From an uncultured Clostridia bacterium (GTDB lineage: Bacteria > Bacillota > Clostridia > Oscillospirales > Ruminococcaceae), in NCBI GenBank assembly GCA_947627905.1, contig CANQXX010000003.1:42182-106181 (forward strand): a stretch of 64,000 bases of DNA, given 5' to 3'. The position numbers were made by a program, and so were the translations under genes. Each line of letters opens with the position of its first letter. The first letter of the stretch is position 1. Below, one piece after another: positions 8,949 through 18,249 of the stretch. Under the pieces are notes generated by a model. That model did not search any database and had not been told where the DNA came from. It saw only the letters and a program-made list of their open reading frames with translations.

Positions 8949-9380
8949 TTATTCTTCGCTTGTTTCGTCATCAGGCAAGGAAGATGCATTGCTTTTCAGC
9001 TTATTCTGATAAGCTGCATTGTCAAACCAATCGTCAAGCACGCTGACAGAGATCGAATAACCTGTTGCAGTTTCAACATACTCTGTGATCTCGCCGGTCC
9101 TGATAAGTTCTATGACCTTATCCGTGGAAAGATTAAGATATTCTCCGGCTTCCGCCTCGGTAAGATACTTTTTCTGCGATAAGCCCACATCCGACGGAAC
9201 GGTAACTGTATTTGTGGAAGCAAGCTGTTTTTCTTCCATAGTCTTATTTAGCTTGCGTACTCCTCCGCCTATGCTTATTCCCGAAATAAGTATACATATG
9301 CCAAGGAATACCGCTCCGAGAAATGTTGCGTTGATACCTCCGCTGCGCTTTGCGGGACGCTGATTTGACTGATTTGCCAT
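8949..9380 (-). CDS. Membrane-anchored HTH (excisionase-type) protein
   Basis: A 143-residue protein of unknown role. Residues 1-16 are polar and basic (MANQSNQRPAKRSGG), residues about 19-40 form one transmembrane helix (FLGAVFLGICILISGISIGG), and residues about 70-125 look like a MerR/excisionase-type helix-turn-helix of the HTH_17 class (YLTEAEAGEYLNLSTDKVIELI, then the wing ITEYVETATGYSISVSVLDDWF). By the positive-inside rule the N-terminus is cytoplasmic and the HTH would then be outside, so the domain may not bind DNA. It follows addA after 19 bases and lies just upstream of the infC promoter. Confidence 0.75.
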   Translation of the reverse strand: MANQSNQRPAKRSGGINATFLGAVFLGICILISGISIGGGVRKLNKTMEEKQLASTNTVTVPSDVGLSQKKYLTEAEAGEYLNLSTDKVIELIRTGEITEYVETATGYSISVSVLDDWFDNAAYQNKLKSNASSLPDDETSEE

Positions 9381-9399
9381 TTTGAAGTCCTCCTAATCC

Positions 9400-12300
9400 T
9401 TATTTTGAAGTCTCCGCGCCAAGAGGCGCTTTTACAGCCATACCCAAGCTGAATGAATAAAGGTACGCTTCCTTGACCCTTTTGCCGAATATCCTGCCAA
9501 GAGCTGCTCCGTACAGCTTTATCTGAAGATCATACCTTGAAACGAGCACCGACGGACTTGTTACCCTGTCGGTCTTATAGTCCACCAGAACTATTTCTCC
9601 GTTCTCTTCAAACATACAGTCAGCGATACCCTGAAGCATACTATCTTTATTATACTCCATAAGTCGGTAATCGTCAAGACCGGCATCGGATTTTTTGACT
9701 AAAAATTTCTGTTCCCGCCGTATTTTGTCGGAATTTTTCATTCTTGCATACAGTTCAGACTGGAAAAACGCCTCGAGCTGAGGTATATTCAGGCTGTTTT
9801 TTTCTTCCTGTGTAAGCATACCGTTTTCGGCAAGTCTTTCCGCTTCGGACAGAATATCCTTTTCGGCTGCCGGATAATCGGCATACTGCATGAAAGTATG
9901 CATTGCCGTACCCTTTTCGGCAGCCGTGAGCCCTCCTTTTTCTGCAGCAAATTCCGGCCGCCGCAGGAAAAGTTTATCTCCAGTCTCGCTCTTGGCGATC
10001 TCGGTAACGGTTATTTTTGCCGGCTGGGATGTTTTTTCGCTGTCATACGAATATGCAAACATTTCTTCCAGCATATGTATTTTTGCAGGATCAGGAGCTG
10101 CCGTGCCTGAGTTTTCTTCCTGAGGAGAAATATTTTCTGCCGTTATATTATTCGTCCTGACTGTAATGCCATTTTCCTTTACAGGCAATGAGACACCGTC
10201 CCTGAACCATTCTCCGTCCTTATGCACAAGCATTGCCGCCGATATCCAGTCAAGCATTGATCCTGCCTCACGAGCAGCGTCCGACAGCTCTCCGTCGGAC
10301 ATGGCTATCTTCATGCGGACGCTGTCTATCTTTTTTCTTACCTTAGGACTGTCCGGTATGGTTATGAACAGCTGTTCCTTTGCCCTTGTCAGAGCAACAT
10401 AAAGCAGGCGCATTTCTTCGCTTACTGCATCTGCACGGTTTATCTCTGCAATTACATATCTTGGGAATGAATCGTACAGCCTGAGTTTTTCCCTGTCCTG
10501 AATTTTAAATCCTATACCAAATTCCGAGCTGATCTGTATTCGCTTTTTCAGGTCGGAGGTATTAAACCCGGTCGAAGTGCCGCAGAGAAATACAAAAGGA
10601 TATTCCAGTCCTTTTGATCTGTGTATCGTCTTTATTGAAACTGCATTGTCGTTTGCGGATACTACCGAAGCGCGCCTGAGATCTCCTCCGCGGCGGACAA
10701 GATTGTCCGTATACCTTACAAAGCCCGATATGCCGCCTCCGGAATTTTTTTCATAGCTTTCCGCAACATCAAGAAGCAGCCGCAGATTTGCCCTTTTTAT
10801 ATTTCCGTCTTTATAGGTCTGCACCGACGAAAGGAAATCCGTGCTGTCATATATTGTCCTTATAAATCTGTCCAGCTTCTGTGAAGCGGCGCAATAACGC
10901 AGCTTCACAAACATTTCCATAAATCTTCCGAGCTTGGAAAAAAGTATCTGATCCTCGGATATCTCCGTCTCACCGGACAAAACATTTTTTATTGCAGAAA
11001 AATATTTTTCGTCCTCTTTTTTTACCGAAGCCAGCAAAGCCATATCCTCAGCATCAAGCATGAACATCGGTGACATGAGCACCGTTGCCAGCGGTATATC
11101 CTGCATGGGGTTATCAATTACCGCCAGCATACTCAAAAGAACGGATATCTCTCTTGACCGGAGATACCCCTCCGGTTCTTCGGCATGAGCTTTTATTCCC
11201 AGACCGGCAAGCGCCTTAACGTAAACATCGGCTTTCTTCCCGCTTCTCATAAGTATGCAGAAATCTCTCGGCTCACAAACACGCTCCGTTCCCTTGTCAG
11301 ATACCGTTCTTTTTCCTATCATGGAAGCGATCTTCAGCGCCGCTGCCTTTGCTTCACTGTCTGCATAAAGATTTTCTTCTGCGCCGTCCTCATCTTCATC
11401 GGAATTATTTTCTGTATCGTCGGTATCGTCCGGAGCTATTATGATCTCCGTATCGCGTTCACCGTCGTGATATTCCATTCCCTGAACAAGAGCTTCATCG
11501 CTGTTATAGTCAACATCTCCGGTCTCCCTGCTCATAAGGCTTCCGAAAATATAATTCACAAATCCTATTACTTCTTTGCTGCTGCGGAAATTTTTATTCA
11601 GGAACACCGAAGCATTTGTGCCTTTAAAATCATCGCCGGTATATTTTTCGGAAATATCAAGAGCTTTCATAAAAAGTTTCGGGTTTGCAAGCCTGAATCT
11701 GTATATGGACTGCTTCACATCGCCCACCGTGAAAAGATCTGTTCCGCCCTTTTCAGCCGTTCCGTTCTTGGAAAGCATTTTGAATATAAGATCCTGATTA
11801 TCATTAGCGTCCTGAAATTCATCTATCATTATCATTTCATAATAATCGGAAAGTTCTTTTGCAAGCGGTGTTTTTACTATATTGCCGTCATCGTCCTTTA
11901 CGGCAAGCAGGCTGACTGCAAGCTGTTCGGCGTCTGAAAAGCTCAGGGCATTTTTTTCATTTTTAAGAGCGCGGAGTTCTTCTTCAAAACATTCTATCAG
12001 CGAAAACAGACATTCAAGCATATCGGCGTGTTTAAGATAATCATCGTTTATATCCCCGGCGGAAAATATGCCGGCAGACAGCTTTTTCATTTCGTCCTTG
12101 TATTTGTTCCGCTGCTTCATTATGCTGTCCTGAACGGCTTTTTCGTTTTCTTCAAGACCGCGGATACTGTCCATTCTTTTGAATGATATCTCCGGCAGAA
12201 TAACTCTTTCGTCCCAGGGAAGATCTTTGCAAAGCTGTTCTTTCAGTGACATGAACAGCTCCGCGTCGCTCTCCAGCGCAGCTGAAGTTCTTCCTGCGAT

Positions 12301-13014
12301 ATCGGAAAACAGTTCGTTCAGATACTTCGCGCGCTTTATAAAACCGTCGTATTTTTTTTCGATATGCTTTATATAGATCTTTGCCATAGGATCGTTTTCC
12401 GGGTCAAATCCTGCCGAATAGTATTCTGTCCACTTTCTTGTTTTATCCCTGTAAAAAGGCACTGAAACAAGAAATCCATATATGTCCAGAACTGTTTTTT
12501 CAAGCTCTGTATCTCCCCTTGCCGAGCCGCTGAAAAAGCCGCACAGCTTTTCCATTATTTCCGGCTTATCGGCATAGAATTTTTCAAATGCTTCTCCTGC
12601 CGCATTCCGCATGAGCATAGATTCCTCTGCATCGTCCAGTATGCGGAAACCTGCCGACACATCAAGAGACTGTATATTTTCCCTTATCATATCAAAGCAG
12701 AACGAATGTATAGTTGATATTTTAGCCGTCTGCAATAACGCCTGCTGACGGCAAAGCCATACATTATCCGGCTCGGAAGCGATCTTTTCCGAAAGTGCGT
12801 CGGAAAGTCTCTGCTTCATCTGTGCGGCTGCATCGTTGGTGAAGGTAACAACAACGAGCCTGTCGGCTGATATCCTGTTCTCCGTATCCGAAAGTATCCT
12901 TATCAGACGTTCGACAAGTACGGAAGTCTTTCCGCTTCCCGCCGCTGCCGAAACGATGATCCCTGTTCCTCTTGCGTTTATAGCGTCAAGCTGTTCTTTT
13001 GTCCAACTGCTCAT
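9400..13014 (-). CDS. addA: ATP-dependent helicase/nuclease subunit A
   Basis: Helicase-nuclease subunit of AddAB, the Firmicutes equivalent of RecBCD, which resects double-strand breaks for RecA. The UvrD-type helicase has Walker A AAAGSGKTSVLVERL near residue 20, the Walker B block MIDEFQDANDNQD near residue 395, and the later motif SIKTIHRSKGLEYPFVFL. The C-terminal RecB-like nuclease shows LVDYKTDR near residue 1150, the D-x-K pair of the active site. Length (1204) is normal. The ATG follows the addB stop with one base between, so the two subunits are translationally coupled. Confidence 0.98.
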   Translation of the reverse strand: MSSWTKEQLDAINARGTGIIVSAAAGSGKTSVLVERLIRILSDTENRISADRLVVVTFTNDAAAQMKQRLSDALSEKIASEPDNVWLCRQQALLQTAKISTIHSFCFDMIRENIQSLDVSAGFRILDDAEESMLMRNAAGEAFEKFYADKPEIMEKLCGFFSGSARGDTELEKTVLDIYGFLVSVPFYRDKTRKWTEYYSAGFDPENDPMAKIYIKHIEKKYDGFIKRAKYLNELFSDIAGRTSAALESDAELFMSLKEQLCKDLPWDERVILPEISFKRMDSIRGLEENEKAVQDSIMKQRNKYKDEMKKLSAGIFSAGDINDDYLKHADMLECLFSLIECFEEELRALKNEKNALSFSDAEQLAVSLLAVKDDDGNIVKTPLAKELSDYYEMIMIDEFQDANDNQDLIFKMLSKNGTAEKGGTDLFTVGDVKQSIYRFRLANPKLFMKALDISEKYTGDDFKGTNASVFLNKNFRSSKEVIGFVNYIFGSLMSRETGDVDYNSDEALVQGMEYHDGERDTEIIIAPDDTDDTENNSDEDEDGAEENLYADSEAKAAALKIASMIGKRTVSDKGTERVCEPRDFCILMRSGKKADVYVKALAGLGIKAHAEEPEGYLRSREISVLLSMLAVIDNPMQDIPLATVLMSPMFMLDAEDMALLASVKKEDEKYFSAIKNVLSGETEISEDQILFSKLGRFMEMFVKLRYCAASQKLDRFIRTIYDSTDFLSSVQTYKDGNIKRANLRLLLDVAESYEKNSGGGISGFVRYTDNLVRRGGDLRRASVVSANDNAVSIKTIHRSKGLEYPFVFLCGTSTGFNTSDLKKRIQISSEFGIGFKIQDREKLRLYDSFPRYVIAEINRADAVSEEMRLLYVALTRAKEQLFITIPDSPKVRKKIDSVRMKIAMSDGELSDAAREAGSMLDWISAAMLVHKDGEWFRDGVSLPVKENGITVRTNNITAENISPQEENSGTAAPDPAKIHMLEEMFAYSYDSEKTSQPAKITVTEIAKSETGDKLFLRRPEFAAEKGGLTAAEKGTAMHTFMQYADYPAAEKDILSEAERLAENGMLTQEEKNSLNIPQLEAFFQSELYARMKNSDKIRREQKFLVKKSDAGLDDYRLMEYNKDSMLQGIADCMFEENGEIVLVDYKTDRVTSPSVLVSRYDLQIKLYGAALGRIFGKRVKEAYLYSFSLGMAVKAPLGAETSK

Positions 13015-13015
13015 G

Positions 13016-16000
13016 TCATACCTCCTCCCCGTTCATTATCTTTTCAATGGTCTCCTCTGAATTATCCGCATATACCCGTACTTTTTCCGGAGGATATTCC
13101 CCGCAGACAGAATAATAATCGCAATATTCGCACGGAAGATTTTTTTTATCCGTCATCAGCGGAACGGCTTCTATCCTGCCGTCAGCAAGTTTTTCCGCCG
13201 TTTCTTTAAGAAGCGCATAAGAATATTTTCTAAGATTTTCAAACTGTTCTTCCGTAATAAGCTTTGAAAAAGAAGAATAACCGTCCTTCGTCTTTTTTAC
13301 CGGTATAAATTCATTATCGGCGTTTTCTTCCATAGCTTTAATAACTTCATCGTTGAGAAGTACAGCTCCTTTCATTTTATATGTCCTGCTCATTATATCC
13401 GCCGCATCATTCTCGCTGCTTTCACGTCCCAGAGCAGGAACGGCGTCTTTTGCAGGCATATAGAGCACGCCGGCAGGGATACAGCCGCTGTAAAGTCCCC
13501 TGTGATCCTTTTCTGTCAAAGCAAAAAGATAAAGCAGCATCTGCATATTCACCCCGTAAAGCAGGTCGCTGAATTTAAATTCCTTTATGCCTGACTTATA
13601 ATCTACAACGCGGACGTATCTTATTCCACCCGATCCAAAAACGTCCACCCTGTCGATAGTTCCGTCAAAGTATACCGTTATGCCGCTTGGCGTAACAAGC
13701 CTCAGAGGTCCTTCATCTCCGTCCCTGCCAAGAGTATACTCAAAGCCCTCCGGAACAAATTCGCTCTGCTTAAATTCGTCGGACATTCTCATAAGTATAT
13801 CCGTAACTGTATCCGAAAGCCTTGAAAATGCAGCCTTGTAACGTCTTGATTTGCCGTAATCGCCGCCTATTTCGCTGCTTTGATAGTATTCGTCAAGGCG
13901 CTTTTTTACCTCCGAATAAATTTCGCTCCGGCTCATTTTTATAAATTCGTCCTTGCCAAAACTTTTCATAAATCCGCATAGGCAATTATGTATCGCCGTT
14001 CCCCGCGAAGGGCTGTCCATATCTACCTTTCGGAGTGCATATATCTTCAAGCCCTTTTTGCAGTAGTACATGAAAGGACATTTGCTGTAATCCTCAAATC
14101 TTGACGCAGAAAGATGCATAGTTCTTCCGAAAAGTTTTTTGCCCATTTTGGAAGAAAGCCTGTGTCCGGCTGAATTTTCAACATCGCGCAGGTATTTTAT
14201 CCTCAGAGCATATTCCGGAATATCCGCAAGAGCCGCATAAAGGCTGGCAGAATCGCTGTCATCTCTGCGGTAATTGCGCACATACTGATAATAAGCGGCT
14301 TCGGGAGTATTGCAGAATGAAAGAAGTCCTCTCTTTTCAAAATTCAGCACAATACTATCCCCGAACATTTCCGAAGCCTGATTTACAGCCTGAGACGGAT
14401 ACATTGCACCTCCGGAAATATCGGAACGGGCAAACGATATATAAAGTCTGTCCGAAGCGTATGACAATGCCGAGTATGCGGCAAATCGTTCCTCAGCCAG
14501 TTTATCCTGAGAATTTCCGGACAGCCTTATACCTGCCTGTTCAAGAGCCAACCTGTCCCTGTCACTAAGAAGTCCGGAAGGCTTTGCTGCATATGGGAAC
14601 ATTCCGTCATTTGCGCCTATCACAAAAACCGCTTTTACATCAGATAATCTTGCCGTGTGGACTGCCGCAAATCTTACGCAGTCCAGCGTCTGGGGCGGTG
14701 AGGACATCTTCGCTCTGCCTGCGGAAGCAGAAAAAAGTCCTGCAAATTCCGCAAGAGAAATTTTTTCGTCCTCAAGCGCCCTGCCAAGCGTTTCCAGAAT
14801 ACTGCAAAGCAGCTCCCATAACTGTTTAAGTTCTCTGACCGCGCTCAGAGCGGCAGCGTCCTCGGTAACGCAGCCGTCATATATGGCGCAGATGTTATCA
14901 GTCGTTCCCGTTTCGTCAAAAAAAGCAAGGACGGCTCTGCATATCTGTTTTCCGTCAGCGTCAGCACAGGCTTCACGCAGCCTGAATATCGGTACGGTAA
15001 CTTTTTGTCTGACCTGCTCCGCTCCTGTATCTTCGTCGTGCAAAAACGGCTCGTTCCACATCTTGCCGTCTATGCTCCATTTGTAGCAATGATCCTCAAC
15101 GGCAGAGATCTCCTCGTCCGTAAGACCGAGTATGCCTGTTTTCATATACCGAAGCCATTTTTCCGAAGAAGAATTTCTGTCCGCCGCCAGCTCCAAAGCA
15201 GTCTTTAAAAAAATAAACAGTGATTTATGAGCAGCGGTATAATTTTCGTCCGTATAGAACGGTATGCCGTAACGTTCAAGTGCGCTCTCCATTACCGACG
15301 AATACAATTCTTTCTGCCTGCAAAGAACAGCAATATCGCTGAACCGATATTCTCCTCCGGACACGAGCCGGCATATTTCCGAACAAACAAAATCTCCCTC
15401 GCCGTAAATATCCTCCGAATCATATATTCTTACCGCATTACACTCGCCCTTGAATTTACCGCGTACATTCCTGAAAACATTTTTGCTGAAAAATGTAAGC
15501 TCATCGGCTTTGAACCGGTGATTTTCACCAAGAATATCTATCCGAACCTTTTCTCCGGAATTTTCCGCAGCGCGTTTCAGCCTGTCAATAGTTTTATTTA
15601 CCGTTTCAAATACCGAATATCCTACAGTATTGCTGTCCTCAGTGGTCAGGCAGACAGTAAGATCTTCGCCGTAAGCAAGCATGGCGTCAAGCATGGCATA
15701 TTCGTCCGCCGTAAAGCTCTTGAATGCGTCAACGAATATAGTTTTCCCTTTGAAATATCCGAATTTCGCAGCTCTTGCAGCAGCCTCGGAAATATCCCCC
15801 TCACCGTCTTTATAACCTTTTTCCACAAGCAGACGGCTGTATTCCAGAAAAATAAGCGCAATATCTTCAGCCTTTTCCTTTATGTTTTCATCTGCAATTT
15901 TTGCGCACTCTGCAAACTGCTCAGGGGTTATTCCGCTGACCGTAAGCTCCTTTACTATCTCAAGGCTGCTGTCCAGAAAAGAAAGCTGCTGCGCCTGTCT

Positions 16001-16327
16001 GCAGTAAAAATGCAGCTTTTCCCTCGATTCCAGACCGCTTATTGTACGGAACATCATAACGTTCTTGACGATATCGTCAGCATACTTTCCCTTTATCCCG
16101 CCGTGGCGGATAAATATATCCTTTGCTATCCTTGCAAAAGACTGAACATTCACACGGTTGAACATTACCGGACCAAGACGCTCATAAAGATCGCCGTCAA
16201 ATTCAAACGAAAACTGATCCGGAATTATTGCAATAACATCTTTATTTTCATTCAGAGCAGTATTTATCCTGTTCATCATTTCAAAAGTCTTGCCTGTACC
16301 TGCTCCTCCGGCAATGATATTCAGCAT
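13016..16327 (-). CDS. addB: ATP-dependent helicase/nuclease subunit B
   Basis: Second subunit of AddAB, with an inactive helicase fold and a nuclease domain held by an iron-sulfur cluster. A P-loop GGAGTGKTFEMM lies at the N-terminus. The nuclease motif VVDYKSGIKEF is near residue 935. Cysteines SKCPFMYYC and, at the C-terminus, CEYCDYYSVC fit the 4Fe-4S ligands of AddB. The frame is open 24 codons further up, but the ATG at 16327 has AAGGAAGTGAG upstream and starts MLNIIAGGAGTGKT, so I choose it. It follows the glycosylase gene by 4 bases and precedes addA by one. Confidence 0.97.
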   Translation of the reverse strand: MLNIIAGGAGTGKTFEMMNRINTALNENKDVIAIIPDQFSFEFDGDLYERLGPVMFNRVNVQSFARIAKDIFIRHGGIKGKYADDIVKNVMMFRTISGLESREKLHFYCRQAQQLSFLDSSLEIVKELTVSGITPEQFAECAKIADENIKEKAEDIALIFLEYSRLLVEKGYKDGEGDISEAAARAAKFGYFKGKTIFVDAFKSFTADEYAMLDAMLAYGEDLTVCLTTEDSNTVGYSVFETVNKTIDRLKRAAENSGEKVRIDILGENHRFKADELTFFSKNVFRNVRGKFKGECNAVRIYDSEDIYGEGDFVCSEICRLVSGGEYRFSDIAVLCRQKELYSSVMESALERYGIPFYTDENYTAAHKSLFIFLKTALELAADRNSSSEKWLRYMKTGILGLTDEEISAVEDHCYKWSIDGKMWNEPFLHDEDTGAEQVRQKVTVPIFRLREACADADGKQICRAVLAFFDETGTTDNICAIYDGCVTEDAAALSAVRELKQLWELLCSILETLGRALEDEKISLAEFAGLFSASAGRAKMSSPPQTLDCVRFAAVHTARLSDVKAVFVIGANDGMFPYAAKPSGLLSDRDRLALEQAGIRLSGNSQDKLAEERFAAYSALSYASDRLYISFARSDISGGAMYPSQAVNQASEMFGDSIVLNFEKRGLLSFCNTPEAAYYQYVRNYRRDDSDSASLYAALADIPEYALRIKYLRDVENSAGHRLSSKMGKKLFGRTMHLSASRFEDYSKCPFMYYCKKGLKIYALRKVDMDSPSRGTAIHNCLCGFMKSFGKDEFIKMSRSEIYSEVKKRLDEYYQSSEIGGDYGKSRRYKAAFSRLSDTVTDILMRMSDEFKQSEFVPEGFEYTLGRDGDEGPLRLVTPSGITVYFDGTIDRVDVFGSGGIRYVRVVDYKSGIKEFKFSDLLYGVNMQMLLYLFALTEKDHRGLYSGCIPAGVLYMPAKDAVPALGRESSENDAADIMSRTYKMKGAVLLNDEVIKAMEENADNEFIPVKKTKDGYSSFSKLITEEQFENLRKYSYALLKETAEKLADGRIEAVPLMTDKKNLPCEYCDYYSVCGEYPPEKVRVYADNSEETIEKIMNGEEV

Positions 16328-16331
16328 ATGC

Positions 16332-16865
16332 TCACTTCCTTTTATTTCTGTTTGCATCGGCATAACGCCATAGTATATCGCGGTACTCCGGAGTTGCATA
16401 ATTTATCCCCACACGCGGAAGGGTCTCGATCTCCGGACGGTATCCGTCGTCCTCGATACATATACGCGGATTTCCGAAAACAGGCTCGCAGTTAAAGCTT
16501 TTGTCGATACCGAGCTGTCTGGTCAGCTTGGCAGGACCGTCATATACCTCGCACGCACGGAACAGTACAGCCTGAGGCTGATCTTTCTTTCCGGTGACAA
16601 CATTCATCAGCCAGTGCATACCATAGCAAAGATAAATATAAAGATATCCGGCTTCGCCGTACATTACCTCTGTTCGCTGCGTCCGTCCCTTGCTGGCATG
16701 GCAGGCGGTATCCTCTTCACCCCGGTAGGCTTCCGTCTCCGTTATGCGAAGAACGGTCCTTGCGCCGCCGTCATGAGTGCGGACAATAAGTTTTCCCACC
16801 AGATCCGGCGCAACTTCAAGACAGTCCCGGCTGTAGAATTTTTTCGTAAGGATCTTGTTTTTCAT
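16332..16865 (-). CDS. 3-methyladenine DNA glycosylase (AAG/Mpg family)
   Basis: Base-excision glycosylase of the monofunctional alkyladenine type. Family blocks are visible: DLVGKLIVRTHDGGA, the catalytic-region ITETEAYRGEEDTACHAS, GEAGYLYIYLCYGMHWLMNVV, and DGPAKLTRQLGI. The glutamate in ETEAYRG corresponds to the water-activating residue. At 177 residues it is slightly shorter than the usual 190-200, missing only the extreme C-terminus. It is the first gene of a repair operon with addB and addA and starts just after a clear promoter. Coupling an alkylation-repair enzyme to AddAB makes sense as one DNA-damage unit. Confidence 0.93.
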   Translation of the reverse strand: MKNKILTKKFYSRDCLEVAPDLVGKLIVRTHDGGARTVLRITETEAYRGEEDTACHASKGRTQRTEVMYGEAGYLYIYLCYGMHWLMNVVTGKKDQPQAVLFRACEVYDGPAKLTRQLGIDKSFNCEPVFGNPRICIEDDGYRPEIETLPRVGINYATPEYRDILWRYADANRNKRK

Positions 16866-16942
16866 GATAACTCCGATCTTGAAAAATTATGGTTTATATT
16901 ATTATATTCCGGATAAAATTGTCGGAAATCGTAATTTCTTTG

Positions 16943-16971
16943 ATTATACCACACCTGCAAAAAAAATTCAA
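16943..16971 (-). promoter_or_regulatory. Promoter of glycosylase-addB-addA
   Basis: On the minus strand TTGAAT (16966-16971), a 17-base spacer rich in T, and TATAAT (16943-16948). The -35 and the spacer use the same T-run that ends the hydF terminator, so terminator and promoter are fused. Confidence 0.75.
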
Positions 16972-17003
16972 CCCGGATATACGCATACCGCACATATCCG
17001 GGT
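16959..17003 (-). terminator. Terminator of the hyd maturation operon
   Basis: On the minus strand a 10-bp stem (ACCCGGATAT / ATATCCGGGT, arms 16994-17003 and 16971-16980) is followed by TTGAA and eight Ts. It lies ten bases past the hydF stop. Confidence 0.92.
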
Positions 17004-17012
17004 GGGAATAAA

Positions 17013-18212
17013 TTATTTCAGAATTTTGCAGATATCCTCAAAAGGCTCAAGGCTCCGTCTGAGAATACCATTCATATGAGCGATAGCCGTTCCGTAATTG
17101 GTTATTGGAATGCCGCTTTCTTCGGCACAGCGGTAACGGTATCTGACTTCTCTCTCGTTAAGCATACACGCTCCGCAGTGAATTATCATTCTGTATCCGT
17201 TCAGATCGTCGGGAAATTCCGTTCCGGAAGTAAAATCAAAAGAAATTTCCTTGCCGGAATGTTTTTTTATCCATTTCGGGAGCTTTACCGTTCCGATATC
17301 ATCACATTGCCTGTGATGCGTACAGCCCTCGGAAATAAGTATCCTGTCGCCGTTTTCCAGATGATCCAGACATACCGCGCCTTTCACAGCCGTTTCAAGT
17401 ATTCCCTTATACCTTGCAAAAAGTATTGAAAATGAAGTCAGCAGAATATCCTCCGGAACTATAGCCGAAACTTTCCCGAAAGCCTGACTGTCCGTAACTA
17501 CGAGCTTCGGCTTGTGTCCCAGTTTTTGCAGAGTTTCGGCAAGCTCTGTTTCTCGTACAACTACCGATATCCCTCCTGCTTCGAGAATATCCCTTATAGT
17601 CTGCTGCTGAGGAAGTATTAGACGTCCTTTTGGTGCGGCTGAATCAATAGGAACTACAAGAACTACAGTATCAAGAGGGGCGATCAGATCGGCAATTATC
17701 CTTTTGCCGTTATCCTTGATCTCAGAAAGAGCTATTATCGCTTTTTTAAGTTCTTCTATGCCTTCTTTTTTCAGCGCGCTGCCATAATAATGACCGTCTT
17801 TCCTGCGCACGCCTTCAGGCATGGCATCGGTCTTGTTGTGAAATATCACATACGGTATATTCTTGCTTTTTATACGTTCAATAAGAGCAATATCCTGCGG
17901 AGATTCCTCCGCTCCGCACACAACTAAAACCGCAATATCGGTCTTGTTCAGCATCTGATAGCTTTTTTTTACGCGGAGCGCTCCAAGCTCGCCTTCATCG
18001 TCGATACCCGGCGTATCTATCATGACCACCGGACCGAGAGGAAGCATTTCCATTGCTTTCAGGACAGGGTCCGTAGTAGTTCCGCTGACATCGGAAACGA
18101 TCGCTATATCCTGATTTGTAAGGGCATTCATAACGCTGGATTTGCCTGCATTTCTCATGCCGAATATTCCTATATGTATCCTGTCCGCCGATGGTGTATC
18201 ATTAAGTCCCAT
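17013..18212 (-). CDS. hydF: FeFe-hydrogenase maturation GTPase HydF
   Basis: Scaffold that receives the diiron subcluster made by HydE and HydG and delivers it to apo-hydrogenase. The N-terminal Ras-like GTPase has Walker A FGMRNAGKSSVMNAL, switch II VMIDTPGID and HNKTD for guanine binding. The C-terminal cluster domain carries CTHHRQC and HCGACML, matching the C-x-H...HCxxC ligands of HydF. The frame is open to 18290, but the ATG at 18212 has AAAGGAG eight bases upstream and starts MGLNDTPSADRI; the longer form would overlap hydG. It is the last gene of the operon. Confidence 0.97.
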   Translation of the reverse strand: MGLNDTPSADRIHIGIFGMRNAGKSSVMNALTNQDIAIVSDVSGTTTDPVLKAMEMLPLGPVVMIDTPGIDDEGELGALRVKKSYQMLNKTDIAVLVVCGAEESPQDIALIERIKSKNIPYVIFHNKTDAMPEGVRRKDGHYYGSALKKEGIEELKKAIIALSEIKDNGKRIIADLIAPLDTVVLVVPIDSAAPKGRLILPQQQTIRDILEAGGISVVVRETELAETLQKLGHKPKLVVTDSQAFGKVSAIVPEDILLTSFSILFARYKGILETAVKGAVCLDHLENGDRILISEGCTHHRQCDDIGTVKLPKWIKKHSGKEISFDFTSGTEFPDDLNGYRMIIHCGACMLNEREVRYRYRCAEESGIPITNYGTAIAHMNGILRRSLEPFEDICKILK

Positions 18213-18249
18213 ATGACTTTCTCCTTTAACATTATTGGTCATGCGGAAA

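Noticed and set aside
11185..11937. A 250-codon plus-strand frame opposite addA
   Set aside because: Shadow of the addA coding frame; composition is unlike a soluble or membrane protein and no start signal is present.
15227..16495. A 422-codon plus-strand open frame opposite addB
   Set aside because: It is antisense to a gene with clear AddB motifs, rich in Cys, Phe, Ile and His as expected from a shadow frame, and has no ribosome binding site or family motif.
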